5,869 nucleotides of DNA from Gemmatimonadota bacterium (lineage in GTDB: Bacteria > Gemmatimonadota > Gemmatimonadetes > Gemmatimonadales > Gemmatimonadaceae), in the NCBI GenBank assembly GCA_003222065.1, contig QHUV01000716.1:1-5869 (forward strand), given 5' to 3'. The notes below the pieces were generated by a model. It was not told the DNA's origin. It saw nothing but the letters and a program-made list of their open reading frames with translations, and did no database searches. The position numbers were made by a program, and so were the translations under genes. The first letter of the stretch is position 1, and each line of letters opens with the position of its first letter. Below, piece by piece: positions 1 to 4,642 of this stretch.

Positions 1-62
1 AGTTGACTTTTCGATCGCGGATGCGTAAGTTGAGTAATCTCAGATGCTGTGATCCCAGAGGC

Positions 63-80
63 GCATGCGGTCTCGCATGC
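63..80 (+). other. Stem-loop in non-coding upstream region
   Basis: GCATGCG (63-69), a four-base loop GTCT (70-73) and CGCATGC (74-80) form a perfect 7-bp stem. It lies 35 bases ahead of the terminator hairpin, and no credible reading frame covers either. It may be part of a structured transcript that ends at 171, or the 3' untranslated end of a gene left of the window. I could not match it to a known RNA family by eye. Confidence 0.4.
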
Positions 81-114
81 ACGGTCGCCTAAGCCTTGGG
101 GGGAGCAAATCGCG

Positions 115-171
115 AAACCGGCTGAGCGAGGTCCACATCGTGGAGCTCCTGCTCGGCCGGTTTTATTTTTG
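115..171 (+). terminator. Strong intrinsic (rho-independent) terminator
   Basis: The lower stem pairs 116-128 with 150-162 (AACCGGC at 116-122 against GCCGGTT at 156-162, continuing through TGAGC/GCTCG with G.T wobbles). A second short stem around CCAC/GTGG closes a small loop at about 137-139. The stem runs straight into TTTTATTTTT (161-170), the classic U-tract on the + strand. The minus-strand side has only three T residues, so it is not clearly bidirectional. It ends a + strand transcript that begins left of the window or in its first bases, and insulates the hsp20 gene from upstream transcription. Confidence 0.85.
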
Positions 172-435
172 TTTGCGCATCACTCGGCGGCGGCACGCCA
201 CAGTGCCCACTGCTGAGTGCAACCCATCAATCTCGAGTGCGTCGGCCGCGGTGAGCGGCCTTCGAGCGTCGCCAGAAAGAGCGTCGCTCGCCGCGATGCA
301 GCGGTGATGGGTCGAGCATATACGTCACCATCCGCAACAATGTAGGCCATGTGCACTTGCAGCAGATGCTGGAGACCATCGGGACCCGGTCATCCAGGCT
401 CGGCCAGTCAGGGCCCCCGATAGCTCAGAGGCAGT
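172..435. other. Intergenic region, no gene seen
   Basis: No reading frame here resembles a protein; the + frame crossing 65-307 runs through the terminator and is not credible. The stretch contains a perfect 6-bp hairpin (GGCCGC 244-249, loop GGTGA, GCGGCC 255-260) and a 9-bp direct repeat GAGCGTCGC at 264-272 and 279-287. The last 60 bases can fold just ahead of the hsp20 ribosome binding site (ATCGGG 378-383 with CCCGAT 416-421). I see no CIRCE operator and no clear sigma-70 promoter. Confidence 0.5.
427..431 (+). promoter_or_regulatory. Ribosome binding site of the hsp20 gene
   Basis: AGAGG lies four bases before the ATG at 436. The spacing is rather short, but it is the only Shine-Dalgarno-like sequence near this start and it supports ATG 436 over internal starts. 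Confidence 0.5.
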
Positions 436-1005
436 ATGAACAACACGTCTTCGCCAACGATCCCCGCCTCCCGCCTGTTGCTCGAGTTCGAGCGCTTGCT
501 CGACGTCAACTTCGGATTGCAGACCATAAAGGGGAACGCGCAGACAGCGTTGAACGAGTGGAGTCCCGTGGCGGATATCCACGAGACAGAGGAGGCGCTG
601 ACCTTCGCCATCGAACTGCCGGGGATCACACCGGAGCAGGTGCAGGTGACGGCCGAGGAGAACGTGCTCACCATTCGCGGGACGCGATCAGCTCGGCAGA
701 CCGGAACGGTTGACGCACGCTTCCATCTCATCGAGCGGCACGATGGAGCCTTCGTACGGCGTTTCCAGCTTCCACCGAACGTCGACGCGTCGATGATCAC
801 CGCCGAGTACGCGAACGGATTGCTCGAGCTCCGCGTACCGAAGGCGGCGCTCCCGCAGGCAACGGTGATTCAGGTGAAAACGGCTTCGCATCATGACGAG
901 CCGGCACCACGCGTGGTGGCGCGCGGCGAGGTCCGAGCGGCGCTCAAGCCGGGTTCGATTGCGAACGGGTCGAACAAGGCTGCCCGTGCCGGAACATCTT
1001 CGTAG
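436..1005 (+). CDS. Hsp20/alpha-crystallin small heat-shock protein
   Basis: This is an ATP-independent cytoplasmic chaperone of 189 aa that would hold unfolding proteins in soluble complexes for refolding. The alpha-crystallin domain spans roughly residues 41-137. It opens with WSPVADIHE, continues with LPGITPEQVQV and NVLTIRG, has the family-typical ERHDGAFVRRFQLP stretch at about 100-113, and ends with NGLLELRVPK (128-136), the bacterial form of the conserved A-x-x-x-G-x-L signature. V-I-Q-V at 144-147 could serve as the I/V-x-I/V oligomerisation motif. The roughly 40-residue tail after it is low in complexity, rich in Ala and charged residues, and unusually long. The next gene on this side (fabZ-like) is convergent, so hsp20 is probably monocistronic. 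Its placement beside a stressosome operon fits a stress-response neighbourhood, but joint regulation is not demonstrated by the sequence. Confidence 0.93.
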   Translation: MNNTSSPTIPASRLLLEFERLLDVNFGLQTIKGNAQTALNEWSPVADIHETEEALTFAIELPGITPEQVQVTAEENVLTIRGTRSARQTGTVDARFHLIERHDGAFVRRFQLPPNVDASMITAEYANGLLELRVPKAALPQATVIQVKTASHHDEPAPRVVARGEVRAALKPGSIANGSNKAARAGTSS

Positions 1006-1010
1006 CGTCT

Positions 1011-1083
1011 CGTTAGGCGTGGCAGGTCGGATCGAAGACGGAGCCGGCCTGCTCACGCAGCGCAGCTCACGGCGTGCCTAACG
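1011..1083. repeat. Nested inverted repeats between convergent hsp20 and fabZ genes
   Basis: The outer arms are CGTTAGGC (1011-1018) and GCCTAACG (1076-1083), 8 bp and perfect. The inner arms are GCAGGTCGG (1022-1030) and CCGGCCTGC (1044-1052), 9 bp with one T.G wobble and a 13-base loop. The right outer arm lies inside the 3' end of the fabZ-like gene, whose stop is at 1067. The convergent position suggests transcript-end structure for both genes, but neither side has a T-tract, so this is not a textbook terminator. The arms resemble integron attC core boxes (GTTRRRY/RYYYAAC), but in the wrong order for attC. Confidence 0.5.
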
Positions 1084-1543
1084 ATGTAGGTTCCTTATCG
1101 ACGACCACCGCCGCCAGATCGGCCTCACATATGAGGCTACCCCGCACCAAGGCAACGCCATGCACCTTGCGCACGCGCCCGCGTGCTTGTGTAACGGTGA
1201 TGTTGAGCTGCAGTTGATCGCCCGGACGTACCACACCATGCCAGCTCGCGTGATTCAGGGAAGCGAAGTACACGAGTTTTCGTTGCGGAGGCTCTTGCTC
1301 GACCATCAGGAGCACCGCGCCCGTTTGTGCCATGGCCTCGATGATGAGGAGGCCAGGCATGATCATCGCTCCGCCAGCATGCGTGCCGAAGAAGGGCTCA
1401 TCGAGGGTCACGTTCTTCAGTCCGCTGATCCGAACACCGGCTTCCATCTCGACGATGCGGTCGACGAGAAGAAAGGGAAACCGATGCGGGAGTAGCTGGA
1501 GAAGCTCGTCCACTTCGATCGGTGCCTCGTGCGTGCCGGACAT
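1067..1543 (-). CDS. fabZ: FabZ-like 3-hydroxyacyl-ACP dehydratase
   Basis: This 158-aa hotdog-fold protein has the length and layout of FabZ, which dehydrates beta-hydroxyacyl-ACP in type II fatty-acid synthesis. Visible motifs are LLPHRFPFLLVDRI (17-30), KNVTLDEPFF (43-52), MPGLLIIEAMAQTGAVL (62-78) and a YFASLNHASW...VRPGDQL stretch (92-111) matching the substrate-tunnel region. The catalytic pair falls at His55 and Glu69, almost the E. coli numbering. The loop around the histidine is odd: FabZ normally has GHFPxxPxMPG, whereas this one reads GTHAGGAMIMPG, losing the conserved Phe-Pro and the later Pro. It stands alone, without lpx or fab neighbours, so it may be a paralogue with another acyl substrate. 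The ATG at 1543 has a GGGGTGA ribosome site (1553-1559 on the minus strand) nine bases upstream. Confidence 0.85.
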   Translation of the reverse strand: MSGTHEAPIEVDELLQLLPHRFPFLLVDRIVEMEAGVRISGLKNVTLDEPFFGTHAGGAMIMPGLLIIEAMAQTGAVLLMVEQEPPQRKLVYFASLNHASWHGVVRPGDQLQLNITVTQARGRVRKVHGVALVRGSLICEADLAAVVVDKEPTSLGTP

Positions 1544-1591
1544 GAATGTGTGTCACCCCGCATACGATGGATCGGTTTGGTTGATGCACGT

Positions 1592-1627
1592 TCGTCGCCG
1601 CGGTCGCGACGATGCCGGGAGGCATCG
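1592..1627. other. Two adjoining stem-loops in the fabZ leader region
   Basis: TCGTCGC (1592-1598) pairs with GCGACGA (1606-1612) over a seven-base loop. CGATGCC (1610-1616) pairs with GGCATCG (1621-1627) over a GGGA loop. The stems share bases 1610-1612, so they compete or shift slightly. On the minus strand they would fall in the 5' leader of the fabZ-like mRNA if transcription begins upstream of them. Confidence 0.4.
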
Positions 1628-1727
1628 GTGCAAATCCCGTCGGACAACCTCAGCCTACAATGGTCGTTGTGCTAAGTCCTCCAGATGAGCGCCGCGCGCC
1701 CGTCAATCTAAGTAGTTTCGCCACGGA

Positions 1728-1740
1728 GCTTCAGTGAAGC
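1728..1740. repeat. 13-bp odd-centred palindrome GCTTCA-g-TGAAGC
   Basis: GCTTCA (1728-1733) and TGAAGC (1735-1740) flank a single central G. A one-base loop cannot form a stable RNA hairpin, so if it is functional it is more likely a dimeric protein binding site on DNA. No second copy was noticed in the window. Confidence 0.35.
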
Positions 1741-1747
1741 CTCACGA

Positions 1748-1781
1748 CTCTTGAGATTGTCGAGTGGCAAGCCCTCAAGAG
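1748..1781. repeat. 8-bp inverted repeat CTCTTGAG / CTCAAGAG
   Basis: CTCTTGAG (1748-1755) and CTCAAGAG (1774-1781) are perfect inverted copies separated by 18 bases. The spacer adds a short inner TTG/CAA pairing. No T-run follows, so it does not look like a terminator. A partial match, TTCAAGAG, recurs at 1870-1877. Confidence 0.4.
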
Positions 1782-1797
1782 CGAATGCTGACGGATA

Positions 1798-1813
1798 TTG
1801 ACCACGTGGTCAA
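1798..1813. promoter_or_regulatory. Perfect 16-bp palindrome, probable operator
   Basis: TTGACCACGTGGTCAA is a perfect dyad centred between 1805 and 1806. The form, two 8-bp half-sites without a spacer, is typical of operators bound by homodimeric helix-turn-helix regulators. Each half contains a TTGACC -35-like hexamer, one per strand, so a bound protein would sit on the promoter element of either divergent gene. It lies 133 bases before the rsbR start and 255 bases from the fabZ start. The regulator is not encoded in the window and its identity is unknown. Confidence 0.55.
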
Positions 1814-1935
1814 CAAATAATTGCGTAAGGGCGGCACGATCCTATCAATCGCTCTCCTCGACGCGTATCTTCAAGAGTGCGTCGCCGGGTGCGTTTCAAC
1901 CAGCCCGCTGTACCGAGGCGACACGTCCCGCTGCC

Positions 1936-1940
1936 GGAGG
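1936..1940 (+). promoter_or_regulatory. Ribosome binding site that fixes the rsbR start
   Basis: GGAGG ends five bases before GTG 1946, a near-ideal Shine-Dalgarno arrangement. The reading frame stays open upstream to GTG 1877, but that start has no comparable site and would add 23 residues (MRRRVRF...) that do not look like RsbR. Confidence 0.7.
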
Positions 1941-1945
1941 CCGTT

Positions 1946-2827
1946 GTGACCAGTACAGTTACCGTCGCCCGTTCCGAATTCCGTCGTCTCATCGTCGAAC
2001 GCCGTGAAGACGTGCTCACGGCGTGGGTCAAGGAGCAACTCAAGGAAGGCCGAGCCGAAAGCTTGCCGGCCGTTGAGCTGCGCGCCCAAGGTGATGAGTT
2101 CCTCACACTCATCGCCGATCCGGCGGACACCGACTCGATCTTCGACACCAATTCCGCAGCCTGGGCACCCGCTCGAGCATTCTTGGCCGACCTCTCGCGC
2201 ACTCGGGCGCGCCAAGGATTCTCGCCGTCGGAAACGGCAAGCTTCGTGTTCGCCCTCAAACGCCCCTTGTTCGCAATGTTGCGGGCTGAATTTGCCGACG
2301 ACGCCGCCCAGCTTGGCGATGAGATTTGGCACGCGACCGAGCTCCTCGACCAACTCGGCTTGCTGACTATGGAAGAGTATCAGCGCGGGCGCGAAGAGGT
2401 GATTCGACGGCAGCAGCAGGAAATGCTGGAGTTATCAACGCCCGTTGTGACGCTGTGGGACGGCGTGCTCGCACTGCCGATGATTGGCACCCTGGACAGC
2501 GCACGCACACAGATCGTCATGGAAACGCTGCTACAGCGCATCGTGGAAACGGGAGCCGCGATCGCCATCATCGACATTACCGGCGTACCGACCGTCGATA
2601 CGATGACGGCGCAGCATCTGCTCAAGACCGTCACCGCCACTCGGCTCATGGGCGCGGAGTGCATCATCAGCGGTATCCGGCCCCAAATTGCGCAGACCAT
2701 CGTGCATCTCGGCGTCGACCTTGGCGACGTGACGACGAAAGCCACACTCGCCGACGCGTTTCGCGTGGCCCTCTCCCGGACCGGCCGGATGGTCACCAGC
2801 GCCACGACGAAGGGCGACCACTCGTGA
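1946..2827 (+). CDS. rsbR: RsbR-type stressosome scaffold/sensor (RsbRD_N + STAS)
   Basis: RsbR proteins co-assemble with RsbS into the cytoplasmic stressosome and use their variable N-termini as presumed sensors. This one is 293 aa from GTG 1946. Residues about 8-140 resemble the all-helical RsbRD_N domain (RRLIVERREDVLTAW near the start), not the globin-like domain of B. subtilis RsbRA. A charged helical linker (MEEYQRGREEVIRRQQQEM, ending at 160) leads into a C-terminal STAS domain (about 160-280) with DITGVPTVDTM and GIRPQIAQTIVHLGVDL. Thr219 in VDTM matches the RsbT-phosphorylated Thr171 of RsbRA by motif position. Thr251 (AQT) lies near where the second acceptor would be. The N-terminal signal is unknown. 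The stop overlaps the rsbS start (GTGA), so the two are translationally coupled. Confidence 0.9.
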   Translation: MTSTVTVARSEFRRLIVERREDVLTAWVKEQLKEGRAESLPAVELRAQGDEFLTLIADPADTDSIFDTNSAAWAPARAFLADLSRTRARQGFSPSETASFVFALKRPLFAMLRAEFADDAAQLGDEIWHATELLDQLGLLTMEEYQRGREEVIRRQQQEMLELSTPVVTLWDGVLALPMIGTLDSARTQIVMETLLQRIVETGAAIAIIDITGVPTVDTMTAQHLLKTVTATRLMGAECIISGIRPQIAQTIVHLGVDLGDVTTKATLADAFRVALSRTGRMVTSATTKGDHS

Positions 2828-3195
2828 CGATGGAGCGAATTCCCATCCTCCGAATGGGAAAGTGTCTGCTCGTCACGATCCAGGTGGACATGCACGACCA
2901 GTTGGCGATGGCGTTGCAAGACGATCTGGCCTCGGCGATCGCGGCGCAGGAATCAAATGGACTACTTCTCGACATCTCGGCGTTGGAGATCGTCGACTCG
3001 TTTATTGGCCGGATGATCGCCAACACCGCGGCGATGTGCCGTGTGCTCGATGCCGAAACGGTCGTCGTCGGCATGCGGCCCGCCGTAGCGATTACCTTGG
3101 TCGAGCTCGGCCTCACGCTGCGCGGCATTCACACCGCGCTCAACGTCGAGCGCGGAATGGCAGTGCTCGAGCGTGCCGCGGCAGCCCGCGTGTGA
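2824..3195 (+). CDS. rsbS: RsbS stressosome scaffold, single STAS domain
   Basis: RsbS is the minimal STAS subunit of the stressosome and the main antagonist of RsbT. The product is 123 aa and matches B. subtilis RsbS over its whole length: IPILRMGKCLLVTIQ at the start, LLLDISALEIVDSFI in the middle and RPAVAITLVELGLTL towards the end. I chose GTG 2824 over ATG 2830 for three reasons. It forms the GTGA overlap with the rsbR stop, an AAGGG site (2810-2814) sits nine bases upstream, and it places the acceptor serine of VDSF at residue 59, exactly the number of the phosphorylated Ser59 in B. subtilis. All hallmark residues are present, so this subunit looks functional. The stop overlaps the rsbT start by four bases. 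Confidence 0.93.
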   Translation: MTMERIPILRMGKCLLVTIQVDMHDQLAMALQDDLASAIAAQESNGLLLDISALEIVDSFIGRMIANTAAMCRVLDAETVVVGMRPAVAITLVELGLTLRGIHTALNVERGMAVLERAAAARV

Positions 3196-3413
3196 AACCC
3201 GCGGCGATCGTCGCCAAGCAGGAGTCGTTTCAACTCCGATCGAGCGTGGATGTCGTCGTCGCACGCCGCGGCGTTCGAGACTGGGCTCGGGACACGAGCG
3301 GCGGCGGGATGGGGATTGGATTGCCGGGCGCCAAGCGGCTGGTCAACGAGTTCGACGTGTCGTCCACGCCGTCGGAAGGTACGTGCGTCACTATCGTGCG
3401 ATGGAAAGCCTAA
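3192..3413 (+). CDS. rsbT: RsbT-like kinase with large internal deletion
   Basis: RsbT is a small GHKL-fold serine/threonine kinase, usually about 133 aa, that phosphorylates RsbS and RsbR. This reading frame gives only 73 aa from GTG 3192 (GTGA overlap with the rsbS stop). Residues about 11-32 (FQLRSSVDVVVARRGVRDWA) match the RsbT N-terminus. The chain then jumps directly to TSGGGMGIGLPGAKRLVNEF and EGTCVTIVRWK, the ATP-lid/G2 region and C-terminus. The intervening 60-65 residues, which hold the N-box (E-x-x-x-N) and the DxGxG box that bind Mg-ATP, are absent, and no other frame supplies them. The join keeps the frame. Such a protein should be unable to bind ATP or phosphorylate. It may be a pseudogene, a retained scaffold-binding peptide, or an assembly error; I cannot separate these from sequence alone. 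Confidence 0.8.
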   Translation: MKPAAIVAKQESFQLRSSVDVVVARRGVRDWARDTSGGGMGIGLPGAKRLVNEFDVSSTPSEGTCVTIVRWKA

Positions 3414-4468
3414 CCGCGCGCGCGGCGCTCCCGCCCAGCCCGTCGACGCTGTTGATCATCGATGAGCAGACGCAGATCGGTGCCGCGCGCCGGTGTGCGG
3501 TGGAGCTTGGCCATGGCCATAGCCTCAGCGCGGACGCGGTTGGCCGACTGGCGATCGCCGTGACCGAGGCGGCGACGAACATCATCCGGCACGCGGGACA
3601 CGGCGTGATGGTACTGCGAGCGCTCCTGTCGCAGAATAACCCAATGATCGAGGTGCTGGCGCTGGATAAAGGGCCGGGCATCCCGGACGTCACGCGGGCG
3701 ATGCGGGATGGCTTCTCCACGTCCGGTACGGCAGGACATGGCCTGGGCGGCATGCAGCGCCTCGCCGAGGTGTTCGAGATCTATTCGCGGCCCGACAAGG
3801 GCACCGCTCTCGTCGCGCGCATTGGCAACAGGCCGCGGTCGTCAGAGCGGACGCCGCGCCCCGTGTCACTCGAGGACCGCCTCGGCGTGGTCTGCGTGCC
3901 GTTGCGCGGAGAGACCGAGTGTGGCGACGCCTGGCGCATCGTCGTCGCGCGACAGCTCGTGTCGGTGCTGCTCGTCGACGGTCTTGGACATGGCCCAGAC
4001 GCCGCGGCGACAGCAGCGATTGCGACGAACATGTTCCGACACATCGCGAACGAGCCACCCGAAGCGGCATTGTGCGCGATGAGCGAGGCCATGCGGGGCA
4101 GCAGAGGAGCCGCACTGTCCGTAGCGGTCATTGATCACGCGGCTCGTTCGACGCGATTCAGTGGAGTTGGGAATGTGGATGGCCGCGTGATCGCGCTCGG
4201 GGGGACGGAGCATCTCACGCCGCAGAACGGCATCGTCGGTCACAACATGCCGACGGTACGATCGGTCAAGGTTCCCTGGCCCGCGGGCGCTCGTCTCGTT
4301 ATGCACTCCGACGGAATTACGACGCGCTGGCGCCTGGATGCCTATCCCGGCTTGATGACTGCCCATCCGGCGCTGGTTGCCGGCGTCATCTATCGTGACT
4401 TCGGGCGCGACCGGGACGATGTGACAATCCTGGTGCTCGGCGACGATGCCACGAGGGAGCAGGGATAA
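3401..4468 (+). CDS. ATPase-SpoIIE (PP2C-type) fusion phosphatase, RsbX-like
   Basis: This 355-aa protein fuses an anti-sigma-type ATPase domain to a SpoIIE-family serine phosphatase, the expected resetting enzyme that dephosphorylates the STAS proteins (RsbX role). The ATPase half (about 18-145) is intact: Glu56 and Asn60 in EAATN form the N-box, DKGPGIP (Asp89) the G1 box, and GFSTSGTAGHGLGGMQRL the lid and G2 box. The phosphatase half (about 155-350) keeps the metal-binding acidic residues Asp176 (GDAW), Asp193 (VDGLGHG), Asp304 (HSDG) and Asp339/Asp340 (RDDVTILVL). ATG 3401 overlaps the rsbT end by 13 bases; no strong Shine-Dalgarno is near, so it probably depends on coupling with rsbT. 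It carries the only complete RsbT/RsbW-type ATPase domain of the operon. Whether that domain is a kinase is an inference. Confidence 0.9.
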   Translation: MESLTARAALPPSPSTLLIIDEQTQIGAARRCAVELGHGHSLSADAVGRLAIAVTEAATNIIRHAGHGVMVLRALLSQNNPMIEVLALDKGPGIPDVTRAMRDGFSTSGTAGHGLGGMQRLAEVFEIYSRPDKGTALVARIGNRPRSSERTPRPVSLEDRLGVVCVPLRGETECGDAWRIVVARQLVSVLLVDGLGHGPDAAATAAIATNMFRHIANEPPEAALCAMSEAMRGSRGAALSVAVIDHAARSTRFSGVGNVDGRVIALGGTEHLTPQNGIVGHNMPTVRSVKVPWPAGARLVMHSDGITTRWRLDAYPGLMTAHPALVAGVIYRDFGRDRDDVTILVLGDDATREQG

Positions 4469-4469
4469 G

Positions 4470-4640
4470 ATGAGAGCAAATGTTCCGCTGCTGACAGTCA
4501 TTCTCCGGCGTGAGAGTGACATTCTCCTCGCGCGCCAGCGCGCGCGGCAGGTGAGCCTATTCCTCGGCTTCTCCAATGGAGATACGACGCGCATAACGAC
4601 TGCGCTTTCCGAGATGTCGAGGGTCGGGGAACCTCGGTAG
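4470..4640 (+). pseudogene. N-terminal fragment of an RsbT-like ATPase, cut off from the kinase gene
   Basis: The 56-aa frame begins one base after the phosphatase stop, behind purine-rich GAGGGAG (4453-4459) and AGGGA. ESDILLARQRARQVSLFLGF, followed by TTRITTALSEMSR, closely follows the first half of RsbT and stops exactly where the N-box asparagine should come (SELARN in B. subtilis). It then ends with VGEPR and a stop. In the histidine-kinase frame the same bases (4619-4645) read EGRGTSVVM, continuing into AKTLP, which is the end of an RsbT-type ATPase domain leading into the kinase linker. I infer that an ATPase-histidine kinase fusion gene lost about 60-80 internal codons out of frame. 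It may still be translated as a short peptide. Confidence 0.7.
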
Positions 4641-4642
4641 TG

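Larger units (their letters stand above)
1544..1945. promoter_or_regulatory. Divergent intergenic region carrying several dyads
   Basis: About 400 bases separate the starts of the fabZ-like gene (-) and rsbR (+), so promoters for both must lie here. No convincing gene is seen inside. The dyads are adjoining hairpins at 1592-1612 and 1610-1627, an odd-centred palindrome at 1728-1740, an 8-bp inverted repeat at 1748-1781 and a perfect 16-bp palindrome at 1798-1813. I could not find a good -35/-10 pair on either strand: TTGACC at 1798-1803 is an excellent -35 box, but the bases 17 further on (TTGCGT) make a poor -10. Confidence 0.5.

Noticed and set aside
65..307. 80-codon + strand frame in the first 300 bases
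   Set aside because: It passes through the hairpin and the T-tract of the terminator and has no motif or ribosome site.
172..435. CIRCE or sigma-32 control element for hsp20
   Set aside because: GAGTGC and CACTC fragments occur (for example near 180 and 216), but no TTAGCACTC-N9-GAGTGCTAA dyad and no convincing -35/-10 pair could be found.
412..450. tRNA-like 5' half (GATAGCTCAGAGGCAGT)
   Set aside because: The segment resembles an acceptor/D-arm start, but the D-stem does not close (GCTC against GAAC), no anticodon or T-arm follows, and the hsp20 gene starts inside it.
1011..1083. Integron attC site
   Set aside because: attC reads RYYYAAC first and GTTRRRY last on either strand; here the order is reversed. 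No RYYYAAC partner was found at a suitable distance from the GTTAGGC boxes at 1012 or 5846, and no integrase is present.
1625..1645. T-arm-like segment GGTGCAAATCCC
   Set aside because: The flanking bases do not form the five-pair T-stem and no other tRNA arms can be placed upstream.
1877..1945. Longer RsbR starting at GTG 1877
   Set aside because: The added 23 residues are Arg/Pro-rich and unlike RsbR, and the start lacks a ribosome site, whereas GTG 1946 has GGAGG at ideal spacing.
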